From Biomaibacter acetigenes (GTDB lineage Bacteria; Bacillota; Thermosediminibacteria; Thermosediminibacterales; Tepidanaerobacteraceae), in NCBI RefSeq assembly GCF_003691585.1, contig NZ_CP033169.1, positions 1,860,001 to 1,924,000 on the forward strand: 64,000 nucleotides of DNA. Direction: 5' to 3'. Below the pieces are notes generated by a model that saw only the letters and a program-made list of their open reading frames with translations, was not told the DNA's origin and searched no databases. The position numbers were made by a program, and so were the translations under genes. Of this stretch, positions 24,423 through 31,911 are shown piece after piece; position 1 is the first letter of the stretch; each line of letters begins with the position of its first letter.

Positions 24423-25010
24423 ATGTTAGATCCAAATCCAGAATATAATATAGAAAACTCAACTGTAAAAAAACCAACAATAATAAAAAATACTTCTCCT
24501 GAATATTCAATTAAAGCATTCCTTGAAGTTCCTCCAGATACCACAGCAATAATTTACTATGATAAGAATTTATCTGAGAAAGATGATTTTTATCAAGCAA
24601 ATAGTGTTATAATAAGAAAAAAGAATCAAGTTTTTCCAAATAATAAATTTAGACAAAGCCGTAATTTTGATAAGCATTATTCTGAGAATGCATATTTCTA
24701 CTCCGAAGAATGCAATTCTTTAAATATCCCAGAATATTATAGAACTATAAGAATATATTCTCGCGAATCTTCGCTGGAGGAACCTAATATGACTAAACTA
24801 TTTTTAGACAATTTTAGCATGCCATTTCTAATTTTTACCTTGATAAGCTGTCTTGGTATAACTTTTTTCTCTATATCTTTAATATTATTAATAATTAAGG
24901 GGATTTACATAATACATCCGTATTATTCGATAATGGGTGTTTTTGGTTCAATCGGACTATTGTCAACAGTAATTTCTGCTATAAAGTATTATAAGGAGAA
25001 ATTGTTATAA
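24423..25010 (+). CDS. 195-residue membrane protein of an accessory cluster
   Basis: A soluble, Asn/Tyr-rich N-terminal domain of about 120 residues is followed by two transmembrane helices (FLIFTLISCLGITFFSISL and the IIHPYYSIMGVFGSIGLL region) and a short basic end. AGGGG lies before the start. It overlaps the next gene by one base. Very AT-rich, unlike the phage structural genes. Not recognised; see findings for the cluster. Confidence 0.55.
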   Translation: MLDPNPEYNIENSTVKKPTIIKNTSPEYSIKAFLEVPPDTTAIIYYDKNLSEKDDFYQANSVIIRKKNQVFPNNKFRQSRNFDKHYSENAYFYSEECNSLNIPEYYRTIRIYSRESSLEEPNMTKLFLDNFSMPFLIFTLISCLGITFFSISLILLIIKGIYIIHPYYSIMGVFGSIGLLSTVISAIKYYKEKLL

Positions 25011-25315
25011 TGATAGATAAAGCTATTTCCTTTTTTAAAAAAATATCGGATATTCCTAAAGCAAAGCCATTTGAAACAGTAAATTTAAGATTTTTTTTGG
25101 TAATGAGTATAACGGCTATTATTTTATGCATGCCAAATATTGCAAATTTAATTTATTATTATGCTATGGATATTAAATTCACGCCATTAGATTCTATATA
25201 TTATTTTTTACCTTCTGTTGGAGAAGCTTTTTTATGTACAAGTTTTTGTTTTTGGTTGAGATATCAGGAATTATCTATTAAGAAAACAAAATTTATAAAG
25301 AATCAAAAACTGTAA
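25010..25315 (+). CDS. 101-residue membrane protein of an accessory cluster
   Basis: Two predicted transmembrane helices (FFLVMSITAIILCMPNIANL; SVGEAFLCTSFCFWL) with a basic C-terminal tail. ATG overlaps the stop of the preceding gene (TAATG), so the two are probably made together and may interact. Not recognised. Last gene before the serine recombinase. Confidence 0.55.
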   Translation: MIDKAISFFKKISDIPKAKPFETVNLRFFLVMSITAIILCMPNIANLIYYYAMDIKFTPLDSIYYFLPSVGEAFLCTSFCFWLRYQELSIKKTKFIKNQKL

Positions 25316-25415
25316 TATATTTTTATTTAAATGCGGGAAACCGCTTTTTATTTCAGCTTCATATAGAACAAATGTTTATAAAACAGTAAAATAACACTAA
25401 AAAGGGGGCCTTCTT

Positions 25416-27314
25416 ATGAATGAAATATTGAATTTCCGCAGCCCAAAAATACAGTCAAAAAGTATCAAATATGCAGTTGCCCTCTGCCGGGTTTCTACTG
25501 AAGACCAGTTCACAAAAGGCCTTTCTGTCCCGGAACAGCGCCAGCGGATTCAGAAGTGGGCGGATGAACATAATGTAACTATTTTAAAATGGGTCGAACT
25601 CCACCATTCCGCTTATCGTGGGCTAGATGAAGATCCTGAAGTCCTGGAACTATTGGAATATGCCAAGAATAACGACAAAGTGTCTCTGTTTTTAGTCGAT
25701 GAAAAAAGCCGGTTCGCCCGCCGGAAATATCTTCGGGTGGTATGGCAAGAAGAGTTGCGCCGGCACGGTGTAACGGTCATCGGAGTCAGCGAGCCACAAT
25801 ATGACCGGAACTCAATTCACGGCATCTGGCTGGAGGGTATTTCTGAGACCAAAGATGAGGCCCGGAGTATCGAAACCGCCTATCATACCGTAAAAGGTAT
25901 GACAAGAAACGCCGGCACCCGGGACCCTGAGACAGGTTACTGCTATAAAAACGGTGGAATTGCCCCGGATGGATACATAAACAAACGGGTTATCAGAGGA
26001 AAAGACTCCCGTGGGAAGGATATTACCAAACTTCTATGGGAGATTGATGAAAAAAGGTCCTGGCTCATCCGGTATATGATCCTGGAACTCTGGTATCGAA
26101 AAAAAATGTCATATAGAGATGTGAGGGACCATCTCAATACTAAAGGTACCGAATATCAAAATAGAGAGGGTAGGCCCTGGTCAGTAACAACTATCAGGGA
26201 AATCTGTATGCGTGCCCTGGAAGGTGTTTATTCAGGCCTTTACTATTGGAACCGGACGGGGCGGGATCTTAGGGGAACCGGCCAGAAATGGAAAGATGCA
26301 GATGACTGGGTAATAATTGAGAATGCTCATCCGGCAATTATCACCCAAGCCGAATGGCAGGAATTAAAGGAGGTAATGGGACCTTTGGTGGAAAAAAGAA
26401 AGAGAAATATAATTCCTACCAGAACTGAAGACAGCCCATATCTTTTTAGCGGAGAAAATGCAGTAGGAGAGCCCATGTTTGTCTGCCTTAACTGTGGAGG
26501 TCCTATGAACAGCCAACAGATGGGAAAACATCGTTATATGTATTATGTATGTGCTAATTTCAAAAATAAAGGCAAGGCTGGATGTAATAAGGCTGTTGCA
26601 CTCAGGAAAGAAGAAGTGGAAGGAAAAGTGCTGGCGGCCATAAAGAGCCGTTTTACTCCGCAAAAGATAAAAGTAATAGTCCGGGAAATGAATGAAATAC
26701 TTAAAGAAAATAATAATGACCTTTACAAAGCTGAAAATCATTTACAAAAATCTATTATTGAAACAGAAAATGCTATAAATAATATTTTAGCCGCAATCCA
26801 GGAGGGAAAAGATTCAAAAGTTATTCCATTGCTTTTGAGCCAGCTCGAAAAACTCCAGGAGGAAAAACAGACCCTTGAAACTGAACTTGAGGAAATTCAA
26901 AAGGAAAGTCCAAAGGTAGATAAAATTGAAGAAGCCACAATCCTTGCTCAAGTCCAGAATCTAGAATCAATCCTTATGGATTCTACCACATCAAATCATA
27001 CCAAAAGAATGGCTGTGAGAAGCTTTATACGTCAATTACGCTTTAATCCCGATACCGGTGAGATATATGTTTATTTCTGGCATGATCCGACCGGGCAGGA
27101 TATTAAGCGTTTAATGCTAATGAATGGAAATAATCAAAATAAAAAAGAAGATGAAAGTTCATCTTCTATTCGTAATGAATTATCTGATAATGTAATGAAA
27201 AAAGGTGGTGCCGGGAACCGGAATCGAACCGGTATGGGTATCGCTACCCGCAGGATTTTAAGTCCTGTGCGTCTGCCTGTGGCCCTCAAATCCGCATTTT
27301 TACTGGGTTTTTGA
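25416..27314 (+). CDS. large serine recombinase (phage integrase)
   Basis: 632 residues. The resolvase catalytic domain begins YAVALCRVSTEDQ with nucleophile Ser27; DEKSRFARRK follows near residue 95. Then a recombinase domain (about 185-300), a zinc ribbon with CLNCGG and CNKA Cys residues, and a long coiled coil (about 435-500). This is the typical integrase of prophage A. The last ~38 codons run through the tRNA-Leu fragment at 27204-27280 and into element B, so the natural C-terminus was probably altered by insertion there. Confidence 0.9.
   Translation: MNEILNFRSPKIQSKSIKYAVALCRVSTEDQFTKGLSVPEQRQRIQKWADEHNVTILKWVELHHSAYRGLDEDPEVLELLEYAKNNDKVSLFLVDEKSRFARRKYLRVVWQEELRRHGVTVIGVSEPQYDRNSIHGIWLEGISETKDEARSIETAYHTVKGMTRNAGTRDPETGYCYKNGGIAPDGYINKRVIRGKDSRGKDITKLLWEIDEKRSWLIRYMILELWYRKKMSYRDVRDHLNTKGTEYQNREGRPWSVTTIREICMRALEGVYSGLYYWNRTGRDLRGTGQKWKDADDWVIIENAHPAIITQAEWQELKEVMGPLVEKRKRNIIPTRTEDSPYLFSGENAVGEPMFVCLNCGGPMNSQQMGKHRYMYYVCANFKNKGKAGCNKAVALRKEEVEGKVLAAIKSRFTPQKIKVIVREMNEILKENNNDLYKAENHLQKSIIETENAINNILAAIQEGKDSKVIPLLLSQLEKLQEEKQTLETELEEIQKESPKVDKIEEATILAQVQNLESILMDSTTSNHTKRMAVRSFIRQLRFNPDTGEIYVYFWHDPTGQDIKRLMLMNGNNQNKKEDESSSSIRNELSDNVMKKGGAGNRNRTGMGIATRRILSPVRLPVALKSAFLLGF
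27204..27280. repeat. attachment-site copy of tRNA-Leu 3' part
   Basis: 77 bp match 46490-46566 with one mismatch (27242 C versus 46528 T). It contains the tRNA-Leu sequence from the encoded CCA end through anticodon to the D-arm, then diverges. It marks the left junction of element B and lies inside the 3' end of the recombinase reading frame. Confidence 0.9.
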
Positions 27315-27456
27315 CCTTCCCACATGCTCCAGGCACACAGGATTATTATTTATATTCAATATATCACATTTTGTCTATTTTGTAAATATAGTTTATCTAT
27401 CCCGAAAATAAATCCCAGTAAACCGGTTTTAATACCGATCCAAAGTTTTAAGTAGT

Positions 27457-28239
27457 TCATTTCTTCAGATGTTCTTCAACATGCTTCCACATTTCTTTTT
27501 CGGCCTCTTTTCCAAGACCTAGCTTTTGTGTGGCACGATATTGTGCTAGATATGCCATAAGTTCAATATCATCTTTCGTGAATTGTGTGCCTCCTACAAT
27601 CGACATACCACATACGTTTTGCTGCATGTGCGTGGCTTCGTGTACCAACAAGGCAGCAGCATTCTTCGCCAGCCATTCTTTGTCACACCTGGAATTTATC
27701 CACATATTATAGGAATCTGTGTTAAAAATTACAGTACCATCGGAAACAACCGCAGCGTCGTATCGTTCTTCAGTGTCAGCTTTACCTAGTTTTATGTTTT
27801 TAACATAACTTAATACGATTCTATATTCATTCGGAGTCTTATTTTTTAATACTTCCAATGCTTCAGTTATGAATTTTTTGAAGTCATCTGGGCCATCTAT
27901 TGGCGGTGTTTCAAGGTCAGTTTCCGTCCAATACCGGTTTACCAATTCTGCAAATAATGGTAATTCAGGTTGTTCTTGCGGTAATTCCGGTTTTTCTTCA
28001 GGTTTTGAGTTAACGTAAATAATATTTGTCGAGCTATCATAATGTATATCTACGCCCAGAGCTTCAGCTATTGTTCGAAATGGTACGAGAATATAACCAT
28101 TTACCACACGTGGAGGAATATTGCATTTTAGCGGCGTACCATTGACAAGTATTGTATAATCCTCCTGTGCTGCATATACCACAGTTGCCATAATCATAAG
28201 AGTCATTAAAACTATTGTGAGTTTTCTTTTCAAGCTCAA
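27457..28239 (-). CDS. secreted metallopeptidase-like protein with copper-amine-oxidase N domain
   Basis: 260 residues. Signal peptide (about 1-23, ends VVYAAQ), then a copper-amine-oxidase N-terminal-like domain (TILVNGTPLK...VLVPFRTIAEALG-like, residues 28-80), a Pro/Glu hinge, and a domain with H200-E-A-T-H204 in LLVHEATHMQQ. So a cell-surface or secreted putative zinc protease. It sits at the left end of element B, the place where integrated elements carry cargo. Substrate unknown. Confidence 0.65.
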   Translation of the reverse strand: MSLKRKLTIVLMTLMIMATVVYAAQEDYTILVNGTPLKCNIPPRVVNGYILVPFRTIAEALGVDIHYDSSTNIIYVNSKPEEKPELPQEQPELPLFAELVNRYWTETDLETPPIDGPDDFKKFITEALEVLKNKTPNEYRIVLSYVKNIKLGKADTEERYDAAVVSDGTVIFNTDSYNMWINSRCDKEWLAKNAAALLVHEATHMQQNVCGMSIVGGTQFTKDDIELMAYLAQYRATQKLGLGKEAEKEMWKHVEEHLKK

Positions 28240-28326
28240 TGCCTCCTAAAATCGTTTTTAAGCATTGCTTTTTAGCGTTTTAAATTAAAACCATTTGCGA
28301 AGAAAAACTCGGTCTATAAAGGGCAT

Positions 28327-28551
28327 TTAAAGGGCCTGCAGGTTAATGCCGATGTAATCCGCTTTTGCCGTCGGCATTGGAATTGGCAATCCATCTTCCT
28401 TGAGGCCCTTTATGTGAATTTTTATGGCTTCAGCCATGTTCTCCCTGACCTCCTGTGGAGTTTTGCCCGTCGCTACGCAGCCGGGAAGGTCCGGTGAATA
28501 AGCAGAATAGTTGTTATCCGCCTTTTCGATTACGACCAGAAACCTGTTCAC
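28327..28551 (-). CDS. hicB: HicB-family antitoxin
   Basis: 74 residues. VVIEKADNNYSAYSPDLPG and CVATGKTPQEVRENMAEAIKIHI are the HicB RNase-H-like fold signature, ending in a PIPMPTAKADYI segment. Only the short HicB fold is present, without a C-terminal DNA-binding domain. Located 2 bp after hicA; together they form a type II toxin-antitoxin pair that may stabilise element B. Confidence 0.88.
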   Translation of the reverse strand: MNRFLVVIEKADNNYSAYSPDLPGCVATGKTPQEVRENMAEAIKIHIKGLKEDGLPIPMPTAKADYIGINLQAL

Positions 28552-28553
28552 GG

Positions 28554-28748
28554 CTATTTTCCCTCCTTTAGCCTGGCTTGCTTTAAAATGCTGTTTAAAG
28601 TGCCTGGAGCCAGGTCATCATTCAGATGACCGGCTATGGTGACACGTCCTGGTTTTACAGGATGCTTGAACTGCCTGTGGCTTCCTTTTTGGGTAACAAT
28701 ATACCAGCCATCCTTTTCTATTATTTTTATAATATCACGGACTTTCAT
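28554..28748 (-). CDS. hicA: HicA-family toxin (mRNA interferase)
   Basis: 64 residues. KVRDIIKIIEKDGWYIV, GSHRQFKHP with the catalytic His, and VTIAGHLNDDLAPGTLNSIL match HicA, a dsRBD-fold ribonuclease that cuts mRNA until bound by HicB. First gene of the pair. Confidence 0.9.
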   Translation of the reverse strand: MKVRDIIKIIEKDGWYIVTQKGSHRQFKHPVKPGRVTIAGHLNDDLAPGTLNSILKQARLKEGK

Positions 28749-28787
28749 CTTTGATTATCCTTTTCTGCAATAAAATTTTCCTTTCAT

Positions 28788-29018
28788 TTATTCATTATTA
28801 GTTTGTGTTTTATTTTCTGGTGTATAAACAAGAAGGTTAGCCGGTGTGCAGTTTAATACTTCGCATAGTTTATTTAGTGTATCAAAACGAATTCCATCCG
28901 ACTGATTATACCACAGTTTGGTCAGTGTGGACCTTGCAATGCCGGTTTTCACCGATAGGTCGCTGATATGCCGCACACCTCTTTCGGCCATAATTGTAGC
29001 AAGCTTGCATGTAATCAT
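28788..29018 (-). CDS. small XRE-type regulator
   Basis: 76 residues. MITCKLATIMAERGVRHISD then SVKTGIARSTLTKLWYNQ is a compact Cro/CI helix-turn-helix of the YozG type. GAGGTGAAC upstream. It faces away from the plus-strand gene at 29301 and could control both HicAB and the divergent promoter. Confidence 0.75.
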   Translation of the reverse strand: MITCKLATIMAERGVRHISDLSVKTGIARSTLTKLWYNQSDGIRFDTLNKLCEVLNCTPANLLVYTPENKTQTNNE

Positions 29019-29210
29019 TTGTTCACCTCCAATTATCTAAAAGCCAGGATTTTCGGATAAGCACACCCTTGGAGCTTTTATAAACGGCAGCGTCAAATGA
29101 ATTGCCGTGAACAAATCAGCCGAACAATTTGTCCATTCATATTGTATCATATGCAAGACAATTTATCAATAATTTATTTCAAATTGATTTAAATTTTTAT
29201 CATAAATCTA

Positions 29211-29239
29211 TTTACAAAATGAAGCATATATGCTACAAT
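29211..29239 (+). promoter_or_regulatory. promoter of the plus-strand 111-residue gene
   Basis: TTTACA (29211-29216), 17-base spacer, TACAAT (29234-29239). A short GCAGGA/TCCTGC hairpin (29252-29268) lies in the leader before the GGAGG of the gene at 29301. Confidence 0.65.
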
Positions 29240-29300
29240 ATATAATAGCAGGCAGGACAAAATCCTGCTAGCAAAAAATATTATATAGGAGGTTTTACAA

Positions 29301-29636
29301 ATGTTAGTATCAATGGAAAAGGTCAGGGAAAAACTGGAGGAAAGGAGGATGGGTATTAAAGCCAGACTGTGGGATTCGTTAACGGATGAGCAAATGATAG
29401 GAATTTACAGATATGCTACGGAAGAACAGGAAAAACTGCTGAGCGCATCGAATGATAAAAATGCAACAAAATGGGATTCATTGACGGACGAGCAGCTTAA
29501 AGTGATTTATCAAAGTTTAACAAAAGACCAAGACAGGTTATTGGACTATCTGGAAGACATGGAGGCTATAGAACAATTGCTACAGGACGGTGAATGGTCT
29601 CACTTACCAGAAGAAGACAAGTTAAATGAAGAATGA
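29301..29636 (+). CDS. 111-residue protein with internal duplication
   Basis: After a short basic start, two related units of about 35 residues appear: LWDSLTDEQMIGIYRYATEE and KWDSLTDEQLKVIYQSLTKD. Acidic and helical, no known family. Good AGGAGG ribosome site, own promoter and terminator, so a monocistronic gene at the left of element B, possibly divergent partner of the XRE regulator. Confidence 0.6.
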   Translation: MLVSMEKVREKLEERRMGIKARLWDSLTDEQMIGIYRYATEEQEKLLSASNDKNATKWDSLTDEQLKVIYQSLTKDQDRLLDYLEDMEAIEQLLQDGEWSHLPEEDKLNEE

Positions 29637-29644
29637 AACATGTC

Positions 29645-29676
29645 AAGCCCTGCATGATATGCAGGGCTTTTTCTTT
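29645..29676 (+). terminator. rho-independent terminator
   Basis: AGCCCTGCA and TGCAGGGCT form a 9-bp stem with a short loop, followed by TTTTCTTTT, 10 bases after the stop of the 111-residue gene. Confidence 0.85.
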
Positions 29677-29699
29677 TCCTTCGGCATCCGTAAAGCTGA

Positions 29700-29838
29700 C
29701 AAGGCTATCGGTAGGGCTTTTCTTCGGACTTTCATGTCAATTGCATGGGTATCCCGGTATTGGGCATGGAGCCGTGGGATTGGTTCTGGGTAAGCCCTGT
29801 CGCTTCATATGCGCACCGATTTTTTTTTTTTTTTTTTT
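29700..29838 (+). ncRNA. candidate structured RNA ending in a long T tract
   Basis: No plausible gene fits here. Long-range pairings appear: TCGGTAGGGCTT (around 29709-29720) with AAGCCCTGTCG (about 29792-29801) and ACCGA (29815-29819), enclosing inner GC-rich arms. The 3' side is followed by 19 consecutive T (29820-29838), a very strong terminator tail. It looks like a terminated small RNA; class not recognised. Confidence 0.4.
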
Positions 29839-29944
29839 AACGCTCACAAGGCTCGAATCTTGATACGGATGGATATATTGCAATGTTACGGAATATATGT
29901 TACTATCTAATTAATGGGATTATTTGGGATGGAGGTGCATTAAC

Positions 29945-30259
29945 ATTACTGCACGAAAAAGAATCGTATGGTTAATTTTCGCTATTTATATTATGGTTCT
30001 GGGCTATCTGGCATTCGGGTCTTTTGGTTGGTCTTTTACTGACCGCTTGGTAGCATTTGGTTTGCAAGTTCCCCAGTATGGTTACGGAACATATTATGTG
30101 CGTGAAAATTTCAGTCCTTTTTCTCCAGAAAAGGAGATGTACGGCACTCATCAGATCGGGTATGGGCCTAATTATGGTGGTTTCCTGGCCTATTCCGTGG
30201 GTGGCGCCGTCATTGCATATCTGCTTCAAGGCGGCGAGACAACGAAAAAACAGCAATAG
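29945..30259 (+). CDS. 104-residue membrane protein, ATT start likely
   Basis: The frame has no ATG, GTG or TTG compatible with the GGAGGTG at 29931-29937; the only nearby candidates are ATT codons (29939, 29945). One N-terminal transmembrane helix (VWLIFAIYIMVLGYLAFGSF), a Tyr/Gly-rich middle (PQYGYGTYYVRENF), and a second hydrophobic stretch (YSVGGAVIAYLL). Promoter TTGCAA-17-TACTAT lies upstream (29879-29907). Unknown function. Confidence 0.5.
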   Translation: MTARKRIVWLIFAIYIMVLGYLAFGSFGWSFTDRLVAFGLQVPQYGYGTYYVRENFSPFSPEKEMYGTHQIGYGPNYGGFLAYSVGGAVIAYLLQGGETTKKQQ

Positions 30260-30467
30260 TCTAAATAAATGGCAGGGTGTATTGGGATTAATTTTAGGGA
30301 TACTGTATCTTCTCGTAAACGCTCACCTGCACGGGCATTTTTAGAGTTAAAGAAGGTGCATCCAAGAAACAAGAAAATCGGAAAACCCGAAGCGCAAATC
30401 AACGCTATTACCGCCTGGCGTTCTCGGACTGGCGTTCTAAAGCGGAGGATTAAGGGGGCAGAGTGTT

Positions 30468-30587
30468 GTGAAAGGCAAATTTCTCAATATAGTCTTGTGG
30501 GTGTTGGTTGTGGCTGCGATGATAGCATTTCAGATGCTACAGGATTATCTGACGCTTGGGTCGCGTTTTGGGCGCCTGCCGTGGTAA
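30468..30587 (+). CDS. 39-residue single-helix membrane peptide
   Basis: GTG start after AAGGGGG, reading MKGKFLNIVLWVLVVAAMIA... to LPW. One transmembrane helix with a basic N-terminus. About 200 bp after the 104-residue membrane gene on the same strand and 65 bp before the terminator. Possibly holin-like or a small accessory of the neighbouring membrane protein. Confidence 0.45.
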   Translation: MKGKFLNIVLWVLVVAAMIAFQMLQDYLTLGSRFGRLPW

Positions 30588-30652
30588 ATGGCAAGAGATA
30601 ACAATTTTCGGCAGTAATTACAGTAATAATTAACGACTTGTATATAGCCTTT

Positions 30653-30684
30653 AAGGGTGTCTATTGAAACGACACCCTTTTCAT
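30653..30684. terminator. bidirectional terminator between convergent genes
   Basis: AAGGGTGTC and GACACCCTT form a 9-bp stem; T-rich on the plus-strand side (TTCATTTT). It separates the plus-strand membrane-peptide genes from the sigma-factor gene. Confidence 0.8.
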
Positions 30685-31418
30685 TTTCCCGCTATTTTAT
30701 CAATTGCCCTTTCTCTCTGTATTGCCACGCTTTCGACTGGGCTGGCCAGTTTTGAGCCGCTTCCCACAGGTTTGCTTGGGTCCCATGCCCGTATAATTGG
30801 CACTTCTTCGTCCAGAAGTTCATCCAGGAACACTTCAAACATGCCACGCACTTTATAGCTCCGTAAAATCTTTTCGGCATTGGTTTTTTCTTTCCAGGCC
30901 ACTTCTTCGCTTATGCCGAGTTTTTTGGCGATTTGCCGGATGTTGCAGCCGAAGCAAAAATAGACCATGATTTTATACTGCGTTTCGGATAATACGGCTT
31001 TTATCCGCTCCCACAATTTGCTGCCGTCGATTCTATTTTCGACCGGTTGGTAGTAATCATGCTCGTCGGTGATGATGTCTTCAAGTGTGTTGCAGTCTCC
31101 TTCGTCATTAAAAGCGATTGGCTCCTGTAGAGAGACTGTGTTGTTTTCACGGCTTAATGCACGGAGCATTTTTACTCTAATCCAGTAGGCTGCGTATGTG
31201 AGAAACGCAGCTCCACAGGACGGGTCGTAGCCGTCTATCGCCCTTACAAGCCCGAAAATGCCCTCATGGACGAGGTCTTCGATGTCCATATCCGGCCTCT
31301 GTGTGTAAATCTTCTTCGCCATGCGCCATATAAACGGCTTGTTCCGCAGTATCAATTCATTTCGGGCTTCTATGTCACCTTTTCGGGCCTTCACTGCAAG
31401 TTCCTCATTTGCTGCCAT
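30681..31418 (-). CDS. element-encoded sigma-70 family RNA polymerase sigma factor
   Basis: 245 residues from MAANEELAVKARKGD; this ATG has AAAAGGAG upstream, so the longer frame is not favoured. Region 2 is clear: IEDLVHEGIFGLVRAIDGYDP and FLTYAAYWIRVKMLRALSRE (about residues 40-90). Region 3/4 follows, with IRQIAKKLGISEEVAWKE as the helix-turn-helix (about 155-175). A C-terminal ~60-residue tail is unusual. It could direct transcription of the element's own late genes. Confidence 0.82.
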   Translation of the reverse strand: MAANEELAVKARKGDIEARNELILRNKPFIWRMAKKIYTQRPDMDIEDLVHEGIFGLVRAIDGYDPSCGAAFLTYAAYWIRVKMLRALSRENNTVSLQEPIAFNDEGDCNTLEDIITDEHDYYQPVENRIDGSKLWERIKAVLSETQYKIMVYFCFGCNIRQIAKKLGISEEVAWKEKTNAEKILRSYKVRGMFEVFLDELLDEEVPIIRAWDPSKPVGSGSKLASPVESVAIQRERAIDKIAGK

Positions 31419-31440
31419 GCCCTTTTCGCTCCTTTTGCTG

Positions 31441-31857
31441 TCAGGCATTCGCTCGGGTATCCCGACGGCTGTCTGCCTCCTGTGGTATTCGTTTCTGCAT
31501 GTCCCTGCCGCTCCACAGATTTGCAAGCCCGAGATTGGCCGCCACCGCAACAATAAGTTCACGACGCAGTCGAAAAAAGGTCCTTTCGCTGACGTGCATC
31601 TCGGCGCAGGTGCGCTGCCAGGGTTTGTTCTGTACGTATAGAAGCTCGTATAACTTCCTGTGGCCTTCGTTCAAAACTTCCAGGGTTTTTGCCGCAGCTC
31701 TTATAATGCGCCACATGTGGGCTGCTTCGGCGCATGATACGATTTCGGTAAAAGATATTTCAGATATTGAGTCCATATCCTGCAGTCTCTTGCTGTATTT
31801 CTCAACGTTACGCAATTCGTGCTCTATGAAATTGAAAACGGCTTTATCAAGTTTCAT
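31441..31857 (-). CDS. RinA/ArpU-like regulator
   Basis: 138 residues. N-terminal helices, then KLYELLYVQNKPWQRTCAEMHVSERTFFRLRRELI, the sigma-region-4-like HTH of RinA-type phage regulators. It lies 22 bp upstream of the sigma-factor gene on the same strand, with GAAAGGAGG before the ATG, so the two are probably co-transcribed. Confidence 0.65.
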   Translation of the reverse strand: MKLDKAVFNFIEHELRNVEKYSKRLQDMDSISEISFTEIVSCAEAAHMWRIIRAAAKTLEVLNEGHRKLYELLYVQNKPWQRTCAEMHVSERTFFRLRRELIVAVAANLGLANLWSGRDMQKRIPQEADSRRDTRANA

Positions 31858-31888
31858 GCTGCCCTCCTTTCGTAATCGAAAGGAAAAG

Positions 31889-31909
31889 GAGGCCGTTTTA
31901 AACGGCCTC
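31889..31909 (-). terminator. terminator of the large structural-type operon
   Basis: On the minus strand GAGGCCGTTT pairs with AAACGGCCTC with almost no loop, followed by CTTTTCCTTT. It ends the operon that runs from 39.2 to 31.9 kb. Confidence 0.7.
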
Positions 31910-31911
31910 GA

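Noticed and set aside
30269-30601. Long plus-strand frame starting MAGCIGINFRDTVSS
   Set aside because: Composition is not protein-like, and it covers the better supported 39-residue membrane peptide in another frame. A hydrophobic stretch (GVLGLILGILYLLVNAHLHG) in a third frame lacks a ribosome site and was also left out.
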